Shown here piece by piece: positions 35,106-47,700 of a stretch of 64,000 nucleotides of DNA; the first letter of the stretch is position 1; the number at the start of each line of letters is the position of its first letter. The stretch is from Certhia americana. Taxonomy: Eukaryota > Chordata > Aves > Passeriformes > Certhiidae. Both the position numbers and the translations under genes were made by a program. The notes beneath the pieces are model-generated. The model searched no databases. It saw only the letters and a program-made list of their open reading frames with translations, and was not told the DNA's origin. The stretch covers positions 1,537 to 65,536 of the forward strand of contig JAGMWU010000122.1 in the NCBI GenBank assembly GCA_018697195.1. Direction: 5' to 3'.

Positions 35106-38100
35106 TCTATGGGGGATGAAGAAGGACAGAAACTGAGTCATTGTGATCAAGTCACTGCTACTGGGATCCTGGAAAGAGGTGCCATGGCTTGCCCTGTCTG
35201 TGAAAGTGTGTTCTTCAGGAGTTTCTCATTTTTCAAAATATAAAATAAAGAAATCAAACTCTGTGGGAGAAGAAGCTGCAAGAGCTGAACTTTGGACCAT
35301 AAGCTCAAAGGGATTACTCGTGTTCCCAGGTATGAACACAGATTCCTATCTGGAATCCCTCGACTAGGCAGGAGAGGATTTAGCAGAATTGGTGTAAGAA
35401 TTGGCTGTAAGGATGGTTTTGTTCTTGGTGACTCGCTCTTTGAGTCATGACTGAGAGCTCCCTCTGAAAACTACTTGCATCTACAGCAAGCATGCAAAGC
35501 CACTTGGTCATAACACAATCGAGCAGGCACATTTTTGATTCATTTGTTTTCTTGTCCTGAGTATGAAAAACGGGTAAACAAATGAAAAAGAATGCTAAGA
35601 TTTTTAACACTGTGAAGTTAAAAAAGAAAAGCATTACGGGCCAGATCCACAGTAGCTGTTGCTTTCTCAGTGACTTTGAAATTCTGGGTAAAAGCTGACT
35701 GCTTTGTAGTGAGTGGATGTTCCTAAGGAAGTCAAAGGAATGAGCAGGTGATCATCTCTCTGAGAAAGTTAAAATCACCTTTAACCATACTTGTAAAATT
35801 CTTTGTGATGTATGGATAAAACATCTTGATAGTGCAGAGTTTTTTATTGTTACAGTGATTTCATATCAAGAAATTGGTGTGGATATGTATCAAGAGTTCT
35901 ATTTGGGATTTACGGTGCACTTCTGAAGTATTCAGACATCCCCTCCTGCCTTTACATCATAAAATGATCTTGAGTGCACAACCTGGATTTCTCTCAGATG
36001 GAACTGAGTGTCCAATACACTGAACCAAACTAGAGTGAGCTTGAAGTGAAAAATGTCACTTTTTCACTTTAAAAAGAAAGTGTGGAGAGTCAGACTGACC
36101 CTTTACTTAGACAGATCCACTCCTGCTGTAGTGTATGTGGTTGTATCTAAGTGGTCTGCACAAGTTCAAGCACACTGGGAGAGCTGGATTTTTCTACTAT
36201 ACTAATTTTATATTCTTCAAGTTGTATCCCTTTTTAAAATTAGGATAGCCATAGGCCGTCTATCTCAAATCCACTGATTTTATGACTGGGCTTGCAGAGG
36301 CAAATCAGGACAGTCTCTCCATGCTCAGCAGCACTGCTGTCAGGGACTGTCTTCCCATCAGGAAGTACAGGAGGCAAGCCTTCCTCCCCCATGTTACAAA
36401 ACATTTGAGTGACACTTAGTTTTATAAATTTTATGTTCCCTGAAACAAAATTTTGTCTTGTGGAAGTTGATGATAGAAAACACAATAGATTTTCCATTGT
36501 TTAAACAAAGGGACTTCTATTTCAAAGAAAAATTTGTGTTAAAATATAGAACAGAAGTTGCAACATATGGATTAAAACAATTCTGTCAGTCACAGAAGCT
36601 TCAATTTTAACTAATCCTTGAAGGTATAGCCCCCTTCCAACTGCATAGACCTCCTTAGCAACATATGGCTGTAAATCCATCCACTCATGCACCATTAGCT
36701 AAGTTGAATATAAGATGAGAAAATGTATTTACAGACTCTCTCTGTTGCCTGCTCTAATCAGAAAAATGAAGCCAAACTATAAATCCCAAGGACGTTGCAA
36801 TACAACCTCTGTCACCATCGTAAACCAGTTAATGACAGACCAGTTTAATCCCATCACATCTGACCTTGTTTTACTGCAGCCCTCATATTACAAGCTGCAA
36901 GGTTACAAGCACTAGTTTTCAAATGTACTCCTCTTTTTATTGTACCAATTGTATACCAGGATAGGATCACTGAACTAAATAGAAATCCGATAGCACAGAA
37001 ATATAATTTATGGCACAGCAGACTCCAGAGACCTTATTTTACTTTCTTTGTCTTAACGTAACACATTGCCTGGTAGAGCACCATGTACAAATATAAGAAA
37101 CATGTTGCACTGCTATTTTCTTCTCCTCTCTTTCCTTCATGGAGCTGCAGGGTAAGACTAAAATACGTAGAAGAGCCTACACACTTATGAACTTACATTT
37201 ATCTTCCTAGATCTTACTATAGGGAATTCTAAACAAAAGAAATATCCACCAGCAATACTGTTGCTTACAGCATGTTTTATTCTAACTTAGTAATGACTAG
37301 GAAACAGATCCTCATGTTTCTGGACTTCAAAATTTGTCTTTGTCTGAGACCAAATTTCCCACTGCACAATCTTTGGCTACATCTCCAGTAGCCCTTAAAA
37401 CCCATTTTTCTAATTCACCATTTTTCTTCCTTTGTATGCAGCTACTTTTCGCTTGGGCAACTGCTCCCCTGACTGGATTGTCCTTCTGCTGTTAATATAG
37501 CCTGTTACAAAACTGATGGTTTTGCTATATTCTGCACGTGTTTTGCTTAAAGACTGGCAATATTTCAAGCCACAATTTAATTATTCTGTGTACTTTATGC
37601 TTTGATAATTCTGTACTTTCAAATCTTCATGGCATGATGTATTGGAGTGATATATGAGTCAACATATATTTTTATCTAACCAATTAATTCCATCTACTCC
37701 CCACAATATCATTAGCCTTAAAAAGTCTCCACATTACCATCACTGGATTTAGAGGTAGAGGGTTGTTTCCTTTGCAATCTTTTCTTTGTGTTCCAAAACC
37801 AGGTTCTTTCACCCCTGAGTAATACAAGTGTAATATAAAAGTGTATGGGAATACTATCTATTTACATAAATATTGAGTGTTATCTAGCAAATAAAAGGGA
37901 TTAATAATTAGGGGTTCACTATTTATGTCCACAACATAAGAACAGATAGAAAAAAAGGCACAAAGTGCTGAAAGGCAGACACCCTCAAAGGTTGTGTCCA
38001 TATGGAGTCATACTGGGAAAGTAAATATGGTTTCCAGGACGTACTTTTTTTTATGGTTTGTTTTGTGAATGAGATGTACACATTTCATGCTTACATTAGC

Positions 38101-40850
38101 AACAGTTTTAATATCAGTAGTTAGTTAATCCCCCCAAGATCCACAAAAATTAAAATACCTTTGTCAAAGTACTGCTAAAGTGCGAGCAACTGGGATATAA
38201 AAAGTTAGTTACACAATTACAGCCATTTTAAACCTCCCGCTCCTGTTCCCATAGAAATTATTTTGGTTTATTTTACATGGGCTGCCTGTTGGCACTCCTG
38301 TGTTTCTGCTCAGAACATTACAATTAAAGAACAACCCAAAGTTACACACAGCTACAGCACTTACACATTTCAATCAGTGCTACTTAAAAAATGTAATATG
38401 GGCTTAAATCATCATTTAGTTCTGCCACAGATGGTCCCCTCAGTGCAGGGTGAACTGTGAGGTGGAATTTTCATGCATAGGACAGGATATTGAATTTTTA
38501 GTACATCTGTACTGGTTCTGTAATTTTTCCTACCATGAAGACTCCTCATCACTCTCAGTAATCTGTGTAACAGCTACAGGCTCCAGATCCCTGGAAAGCT
38601 CAAAGAGGAGTAGCCTGTTTGTACTCAGTCATTAGTCACTGCCTAGATTTAACATAGCAAAGCAGCTCAGGAACAGTGCCTACCTAATAAAGGATTAACC
38701 AGCAAATTGCTGGTTCCCCTATTAAAGGGAGCAAAACACTTCAGGAAAAACAATGTATTTGTATTTTTAGTAAGTGGTACCTCTAGAACAACATTTAGGT
38801 TGTACCTTTAGAACATCAATCAGTTATGATGAGCCAAAATTGGCTTGTATCACACAGATACAGAATCATCATGCTACTGCCTCATTTTAATATTTACTTT
38901 GTGACATTTTGCCAAGATTTAAAACACCATTTCTTGACAGCTTGGACTGATCACAGCTGTGGAATTCTTGAGCTCTTTTCACTCTCCTCAGAAGATGTAG
39001 CTTTCAGCAGCAGTGCTTGCGCAGCCATGATCTGTATAATTTCTAGGGTGACATTAAGACAAAAGTTGTCTCAACCCTACAAAATCATGAGTTTCCAGCT
39101 GAGTCGTCTCCCTGGGCTGTTCACTGTGTCTTTACCAAGGAGGAGGGAACAGATGGCAGTGGTGCCATTGGAGGCTGCATCGCAGCAGCTGCTATCACAC
39201 ATTCTGTTACATGAAGGAAGTGTGTGGTAACCCGAGGCAGTTTGTCCCCACAAATACATCAAAGTGTGCAGAGCAGATTTACTGAGCATTAATCCTGCTG
39301 CACACAAGCACTCTCTCGCTCCCATTGGATTGTGAATAAATTTGGATTTCCTGCTCCCCAGGATTATCCCAGTGCCTCTCTGTAGGCAGATCTGCACAGT
39401 AGGGAAAGCCGTACAGACATCACTGCAATCACTTAGGAAATAAACATTAAAAACCCTGCAAAAATAAAACAAGTAGTTTAAGACTTAAATTGTATATCTC
39501 TTACAAAACTTAAGGCTATCATTATTTAATTTCCAAACTTATACCCAATTCCAAATCTTATAAGCAAGTGCAGGTTATGTCAGGACTCACACGCTCTGGT
39601 CCAAAATCCAATAACTGTTTGAAAGTGAAGACAAATGTCACGTTGGTAGTAAGTTTGTAAGGGATCACAAAATGATCTTTGGACAACTACTAGTAATAGA
39701 CCTGCCAAGAGAAAATTCTTGAAGTGTCAAAGCTGGATGTTCTTTGGGCAACAGTAAAGGTTACTCGAGCTCTATATTTATATCTTCAGCAATTTCGTCT
39801 GACAGCCTGGTGTCCAGACAGGGAGCAGATGTTCGTCTTTCCCTGAAGAGCTTCACAATCACATCTTGGATTTTATTATCATTCTAGCCTGTATATTTGT
39901 CCTGGTATACTAACTTCCAGAAAACTTCTATTTGTAATTTTTATTTCTGAGTGGAAAGATTGTTTTGTCCCTGACAACCAGACACTGCAATTTGTAGCAA
40001 GTGATACATAGGATTTTATAGCTCTAGGTTAATGTTTGCAAAAGAAAATATGAAGAGCATAGTGCTTCATCCTCTAAATAGAAATACTTTAAAATACATT
40101 AGCAATTAAAATTCAGTTTTGATGCAATGCTGTCTGGGCTACACTGTAAAAACCAGTAGATGGCACTAGATGAAGGGCTTTTAAAAGAACTGAGAGAAAT
40201 TCGTACTTAAAATATTTTAGTATCCAGACAGAGTACTAATTGCAGACTTCATTAATGCAAAAGGAATTGAGTGTTTTGAAGCCAAGCTTCATCCCACTAA
40301 TACAACGTACCAACGCTTTACAAAGGGAACACAACCGCTGGACATCTTCAGTCAAGAGGGCAGAGAGAAGCAATACGATTTCTTGACATTTAGAGTGCCA
40401 TTTTAATCTCATTTTTCTATTTTTGGTTCTATCTTTGCCTCTAGTAGGACACGAGTACAGTTCCAGTGCCAAACGGCAGACAGCCCTGCACAGCATCACT
40501 GGCAGCAAACTGCTTTAATGTTCAGAGCTGTCGTACGTGTAACAGGGATAAGCATGTAGCAGGGAGGACTTTCTGTGCCTCAAACTTTTATTTATCATGT
40601 AAATAAAACTGCAGTGGTCCCCATGCAGAGCCCATCAAGATACGGCTTCTCGGTCAAAGCAGTCGGCTGCGCCAGGGGCATCTGCCCTCATTCAGAGCCC
40701 CTACCTGTGGTGAAACAGCGCTGCAGCCTGAGGTTGAAGGGAAAGGGAAAAAAGGGTTCATGAGAAAAACGGGCAGGGGCACTGCGGCGAGAGCTGCAGA
40801 CCCACAGCAGATGCGCTGGCCTCAGGGCCCGCCCAGGGGAGGGAAGACAT
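35106..40850. other. BRS3 3' region and BRS3-HTATSF1 intergenic stretch
   Basis: 5.7 kb of AT-rich sequence without recognisable exons. A possible BRS3 poly(A) signal AATAAA is at 35244-35249, 139 bp after the stop. No mobile element is clear. The far end rises in GC towards the HTATSF1 promoter. Confidence 0.5.
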
Positions 40851-41113
40851 GCCCTGCCCTGTCCTACCCTGCCCTGCCCTGTCCTACCCTGCCCTGTCCT
40901 ACCCTGCCCNNNNNNNNNNTGCCCTGCCCTGTCCTACCCTGCCCTGTCCTACCCTGCCCTGCCCTGTCCTACCCTGCCCTGCCCTGCCCTGCCCTACCCT
41001 GCCCTGCCCTGTCCTACCCTGCCCTGTCCTACCCTGCCTTGCCCTGTCCTACCCTGCCCTGCCCTACCCTGCCCTACCCTGTCCTACCCTGCCCTGCCCT
41101 ACCCTACCCTACC
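40851..41113. repeat. CCCTG/CCCTA minisatellite with a 10-N gap
   Basis: 5-bp units CCCTG, CCCTA and TCCTA, mostly in 10- and 15-bp combinations such as CCCTGCCCTGTCCTACCCTG, fill the stretch. Ten Ns lie at 40910-40919, so true length is unknown. The plus strand is pyrimidine-only apart from one G or A per unit. It ends about 415 bp upstream of the HTATSF1 start codon. Confidence 0.97.
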
Positions 41114-41529
41114 CCGCCCCTCACCGCCCTCCCCGCCCCTCCCCGCCCCTCCCCGCCCCTCCCCGCCCCTCCCTCTGTCCCGCCCTTGCCCCGCCCCTGC
41201 GTGCGCCCGCCCCGCCCTCCCCAGGAAGGCTCCCCTCCCTCCCGCCCTGATCCCCATTGGCTCTGCCGCTCCCCGCGTGACCCACCGCCGCTCATCTCAT
41301 TGGCTACAGTTCGGGGTGAAGGGGCGGGGCGGACGGAAGGTACGGCGGCGGGTGGGGTGTTTCCGGTGTTGTGTGCGCGCCCGGGCCCGGGCCGGTCGTG
41401 GCGGCCGTGCGCGGTGTGGGATTGTCCGTGTGCGGTGTGGGATTGTCCGTGTGCGGTGATGTCCGTGCCCGGCGATTCGTGCGCGGTGTGGGAGTGTCGT
41501 GCGCGCCCAGCCACCGAGAGAGCGGGGGG
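41112..41529 (+). promoter_or_regulatory. HTATSF1: HTATSF1 CpG-island promoter and 5' leader
   Basis: C-rich CCCCGCCCCT repeats lead into a TATA-less CpG island. ATTGG (inverted CCAAT) boxes occur at about 41255 and 41299, with a GGGGCGGGGC GC box at about 41321. A 21-bp unit beginning GCGGTGTGGGATTGTCCGTG is duplicated at 41411-41431 and 41432-41452. An upstream ATG at 41459 opens a 42-codon frame that ends at 41587, overlapping the main start. Confidence 0.75.
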
Positions 41530-41772
41530 ATGGCGCGCGCATCAGGGACGGCGGCGGAAGGAAGCGCGGGGTCCCCGAGTCCAGTGAAACGGGGCCAGGA
41601 TGAGGGCGGCGAGGACGGAAACGAGGAGTTCTACCGGCAGCTGCAGCTCCAGCAGCAGTACGAAGCCAAGCCAGCCGAGGGCGAGGGCGAGTCCGACCCC
41701 TTTACCTACGTGGACCCGGCAGACGGGGCTGCCTACGAGTGGGACCTGGAGAAGAAGGCGTGGTTCCCCAAG
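41530..41772 (+). CDS. HTATSF1: HTATSF1 exon 1
   Basis: 81 codons, MARASGT... to YEWDLEKKAWFPK, donor CCCAAG|GTGGGT. High GC and CpG as part of the island. Confidence 0.95.
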
Positions 41773-44700
41773 GTGGGTACGGGGGAACCCCCAGGACGGG
41801 GGAGAAGGAGGAAGGAGCGGTTGATGCCGGATCTCGTCGGTACGGAGGGGTCCGCATTCAGCCACATCGTGCCTGCTGCGAGGTCTTAGCAGCACCAATA
41901 AACACCTTTTTACAGGCAAAACCACGGCGTCGTCTCCGGCTTTGACCGGCTGCGCTGTTGTAAGGAGCTGTACGTTGGCTATTCGCCTTGGCGGAGAATC
42001 TGTAGAGCTGCTCGGGCCTGGCATGCAGTCACGGTTATATTTGTGGATGTTGATCAGAGGTGCCTGGGATGTGTTAAGGTCTCTTTCACAGTAGCTGTGG
42101 TGATCCCTTTGTGGGCAGATTAGAAATGAATTAGTGTGTTACGAGGTCTAGAGGAAAATAGAATAGTATTATGCCTCTTTTATTGTTATCTGAAAACTAT
42201 GCCAGATAAGCGATGTGTTGTTCCATCTCCTTCAATCTTAGAAGTGCACTTGAAAAATAAGTGTATTTGTCTTATTGGCATTCCACAGCATGGAAATATG
42301 TTGCGGTTTCTAATTTTTAAAAAATTTATTAACTGTTTTAAGTATAAAATATGGCCTTGCTATAATGACATGGCTCTTCAAGGGGAGAATGAACATAAAT
42401 TTAGTATGTTGAGCCAATCTACCGATCTGCAAGTGAAATAGTAGTTTTGTTATCATATAGCAATGAATGAGGGCAATTACTTAATATTAAGACATTTTAT
42501 GGCATTTACTTGATGGATGTAATGTGCCAATTCTAGTTTGTGACCGTGAATTCATTGCAATTCAGAGAATCTGAGTGAGAGTGAAGTCTTTAGTGCCAAG
42601 TTTGAATTAATTAGATGTAAACGTAGGAAGGTGTCTGTGGAGCAGTTGACTTAGGGAGGGGTAAAAACGTGAAAAATCCAGACTCACAAAGTGGAGCAGT
42701 GGAGAAATGAGTATTCCTGCCTCCCTTTGGGGTGCTACATTCAGTAAGCGCAGTAATTTGTAAAAGGGTTCTTGTTTTGCTCCTATTTCTTCCACTTCTC
42801 ACCTCTCTTTTGAAATGTGTCTCTTGTCAGTAGCATTCATCTTTTGTAAGTGCTTTTCTTATCTGTTCTGTCTTGGGGATGAGATAATGTTAAGGGTTAA
42901 GTAGGAGTAGAAAAGTTCATTAGTGAATATGATGTATAATAGAAGTTTGTGACCTGTCCATGACCCATAGTGCTGCACAAAGATTCTTTACCTAGCTGGC
43001 TGCCATATTTTTTCACTTTACTTCTTTTGGCTGAAGATTACTAACAGAATTTTTTATCCAGTCTGAAGAGACTGTTGTAACCAGAAGCTGAACTTCTTTC
43101 TCCATGGGCAGTAATGAAATTTTTAATATCTGTTTCTTGATAAAAGATGAAAATATTCTGACTGGTGTAAGTAGTTGTTATCTACAGACTGGGATCGCCC
43201 TGCTTCTCTGCTTTGGGAGTACAGTATCTGCTGAACTTGCACTAAAGCATACTTCAAACCAGTGCAAAAAGTGAATGATATTATCTCTCAGCATTCCCCA
43301 GGAAAATTTGGAGACAACAAAATATTTAATTGTAATTAATAAATTAATAAATGTAATTGTAAAGAAGCAATTGTAATGTTGCTTATTATTTATTTTTATT
43401 TCAATAGTACTGTATTGATGAATACCAACATTTTTAGTGCTTCACAGACATAGCTCAAAATAACATGTGGAATTCATCTGCTGCTTGCATCACTTACTGT
43501 GAAAATACAGATATTGGCTGTCATCTCCAAGCATGGGGTATCTGTTCTTCATTTGGTTAATCTATTCCTTTCCATTTCAGTGGGACCAGCAGTTAATTAC
43601 ACACTCACATGTCCTGTAGTATTGTGTTTCTTTTCCTATAAGCTTAATCACTCCAAACTGCGTGACTGTGTGGGTGTGTAGGTAGGACTGATCTCTGTCC
43701 TACCAGAACTGAAGTCCCCAGTAAGTAGTTCTGTGACTATTTGTTTCTTGTGCCATTGTGGTATGACAGAAGTTCCAATAAAAGCCTTTATATGTGTGTA
43801 AACTCCACTGTGCTTGTAAAAAGACATTTTAAGGTGAAGCAGTGGTAACGGTTATATGGTGGGATGATAACATTTTATGCAAAGAACTTCTTCGTTACTG
43901 AGTGCCAAATTTGATAGTCCCTGGTAGATAACTTGGTAAGAATAAATGGAGGTTTATGCAGAATGCACTTCCCCCAGAAGCTGAAAAATAATCCTGTTGC
44001 AGGTTTAATCACTGATTTACCAGTAGGTTCTCTGATGAAAATTAATAATGCTGTTCTCACTAGCAAGTATAGAAGCTTCTTAATTCTCTGGATCTCATCA
44101 GCCGTGGCACTAAGTATTTGCTGAGATGGCTAATGTCAAAGAAAATGAACCTGACTAGAGCAGAGTCTTCTTTTTTTCACTAAATGTGGTTGTACTTTGC
44201 CTTGATGCTCTGTTACATCATACCTGTAAGAGCAGCCATTTACATTCTTTATTAAGGTGTGTGGCAAATCTTGTTTAGCCTAAGAGCTGTTTTGTGCTAA
44301 CCTTTAAAGTTGTGGGGCTCCATGGCATCTTGCATTATTCCTGACATGCCTGTTACTGACAATTTTGCATTTCTGATTTGTCATAATGAAATTTTAGAGT
44401 TGAAACAACAAGCTCCAAACCCCTGTGGAAGAAAAGAAATTACATTTTCACCACTGACGCTTAAAATAGCTCTCTTAAAATGGCTTAATGGCATTAAGTT
44501 TTATTCCCTTTTGAATACAGATGAAGCAAAGGTCAGAGTCAGGTAAAATTTTCAAAGATTAAGGCTCAGTTTTGAGAAAACAGTGCAACTTCAGTAAATA
44601 CTTCATAATGCAGGAATGCTAACAAAAGCAGCTATGATGTCTTTCTTTGCATGTGATTGCTGGAAGTACTGTGTTTAATTTGTGGGTTTTTTTTAATTTC

Positions 44701-47700
44701 ATTTTGACCTCTAAAAACATAGGCATTGGCCAGTCATATATCTTATCCAAATATAATCTCTCTCTGGAAAAGAGCAAGCTATTTCTTTATCTATTCATTT
44801 GTAGGATATAAAGTAAAGCCTATTGCCTTAGAAGCAATGTGTTAAAATACATCTGTGTTTAAGTGCAATATTTACTGCCTGTCAGCACAGGCAGTAAATA
44901 ACGTAAATATATGTAACTATAAATATATGTCATCTCTGAAAATAATTCCATGAAAAGGCAGATGCCTGCAAGTGTCAGTTATTCATCATCTGTGGATAAG
45001 TTGTTGGCTTACCATCAGTATCACTTTATTACTGCACCATGGCCAGGAACATTTGGTTTCTGTCCTTCAGGTGGATCAGTTCACATGGAAAGCGGAAAGC
45101 TTTGTTTGAAAAATGGCAAAACTTGTGCAATGTTTGTGTAAAAACTACATATGCTGTATGGAATTTGTGTCTTGGTCTAGTTCAGTTAATGCCTGAACTG
45201 ATTGTTCTTTTTGTGTGTCTGGCTTTACAAAGATCACTTAAAAAGTTTTAAAATGCTGTTATTTTCTATGTTGCCAGATTAGAAAATGACTGTCACCTAA
45301 CTAATGTTGAAATACAAACCTGAACTTACAGTCCTTCGAAATTTTATATTAATTTTTCTCATTTCTTTTCAGATAACAGAAGATTTCCTGGCAACCTATC
45401 ATGCCAACTATGGCTTCCATGCAGATGAGACAGATACTTCATCTGCTTCTGGTACAGCCACTGAAAATAAGCAACTGTTAAGTTCTAAGACATCAGGAAT
45501 ACAACCATCAGCACATGAGGCAGGACAAAAGCAAACAGATCCAAAACAAAAATCAGAAAAAAGGAAGCTGGAGCCAGGTAAGTGACTAAACACTTCCTTC
45601 TGTGTCAGCTGTGATCTGTATTGTACTGTGGGAAAACTGGCAGTTGATTGCTGTTATTTGGTACAGCAAAGATAAGGTTGTGCTGGTAATTTGCAGAATG
45701 GTTCTAAAATTGTGTGGTGCTTCATAGGTATCCTCCTGAATCTGTATGCAAAGGAGAAAAAAAGCAAATTAAGGCATGTTCAGAGCTTCCCTGTGAATAA
45801 GCAAAAATTCTTATAAATCTGATGGAACATAGATTCCCATTTTTATGTATATGTATGCTCCAATTTTTGATATATTACCATAACTAAATTAAGCTTTTGT
45901 GTTTAGGGTGGTTTCATGTTGAAGAAGACAGAAACACAAATGTTTATGTGACAGGTAAGTAATAGTGTTTATTTATCTACTTTGAGCTAAAGATGGTAAA
46001 AGAAACTCATATATGTCTCTAATATTAACTATTCAGTCTGTCATTTGCAAGCTACTTAATGTAACATTCCTGACTGCTTAATGTCTTTGTGACCTTTAAA
46101 TGCAGATGTGGGAAAGCAGAATGGATGTATTCCATGCTTTTATCTGTTAAATGGGGTATTCTGTGAGCTGTGTCAGCCAAGTCACTAATTTACGCTTTTA
46201 TGAGAAAAACAATTTCTGCAGGCTTTTAAGGGATAACGACAAGTTTATGATGAGATAGTGGATCAGCTATACGTATCACTTAATCTATAATTTTCATTTG
46301 TTCTTATAAGTAATTATTTGGTAAGAAGGAGGAAACAGTAAAAAAATGTTGAGAGCTGAGTGAGAAAATAATGTGAAAGCTCAAACAAAATTATCTGAGC
46401 GCTTATTATGTTGTTTTTCTACCTCTTTTGGATGGTGGGGTGCTATCTCTAGATGCATATACTTAGGTACACTTGGTGGTTGTGAGCAGTCACAGGAGGG
46501 CACATACTTGCATTTTCAAAAACCTTCATGCAGGCTAAACTAGCATGGGATATCTACCTAATTTTCTCATCCATTTTGTTATTTTGCTAATCCTCAATTG
46601 AGAATTCAGTTCTTAAAATCTCTCTATATTATAATCACTTACTATTTTTATTGAATTTGTGAATGGAGAAAACAGTTGTCTGTTTATAGGTCATGTTCTT
46701 ATGGTTTTTGGGGGGGGGTTTTGTTTCTGATACCTAGAAGTGCAGTGGAATTTGAAGGTTGGGCAGGAGAGTTACATTTGCAGAGGTTTTTGTGTCTGCT
46801 GCAGTGTTGATGATATGCATGACAATAAATCTCTAGGTGAGCATATTAGGGAGCACAGAGATCTTTCTATTCATTACACCTATTACAAAATACAAGGATT
46901 TTCAAAATAGTGGTATGAAGTAATGCTTAGAAGGTAATGACCAAGGGCAATGGTTTCTTGCAGTGTATGTAAAGTGTTGTCCTTTATTTTGATATATTTA
47001 TTTACAGAAACACTATGGGAAGATTTTTTCTAATGAGGTCTGGTTTTTTTGAAATAGATCATATGTAAGTCTTCAGTTTGAATTTATTTTACAGGTTTGC
47101 CTCCAGACATTACGAAAGATGAATTTGTACAAGTCATGTCAAAATGTGGTATCATCATGCGAGATCCTCAGACAGAAGAACACAAGATCAAACTGTACAA
47201 AGATAAGGAAGGAAATCTTAAAGGAGATGGCCTCTGTTGTTATCTGAAGGTCAGTGGTGCACTGAAATGCAGTTTTCCATCCTATTAAAGGCACATATAG
47301 CCATTGTTTCAGAATCACACTCAGAAGATTCTTGAAAATGTAAAGCACAATTTGGAATATAAGTGTTTGTTTTCAAGATTTACTCCAGAAATGCCACTTA
47401 CCTTATTTGTTTCCTCTTATCCAACCTGGAAATGGCCATAATACCTGCTGGACATGTCTCTGTGTGCTCCTGTCTTGGGTAGCAGAGATTATGGGCTGAA
47501 ATGGGAGGCTTCTCACCTTTTGCTTTGAAAATATGCCACAGTGTAACCAAGAATATGAAAAAACAGGCCAGGAAGGGACATGCTGTAGTCCTGTATTTAC
47601 AGCTTTTAATTGAGAACTGGTTTGGTTCAGAGCTGTGCTTTCATTCTTTGTTAAGCTATAAATGTTTAGGCTGCAGTACTATTTCCTTATGTGTTGCACT

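Noticed and set aside
40851..41113. Interstitial telomere repeat
   Set aside because: Units are CCCTG/CCCTA pentamers, not the vertebrate CCCTAA hexamer.
41371..41529. N-terminal extension of HTATSF1 upstream of ATG 41530
   Set aside because: The frame is open upstream but contains no ATG; it would need a GTG start, and the sequence is repeat-derived.
40760..41587. 275-codon frame rich in Pro-Cys-Leu
   Set aside because: Translation of the CCCTG/CCCTA minisatellite, including an N gap; not coding.
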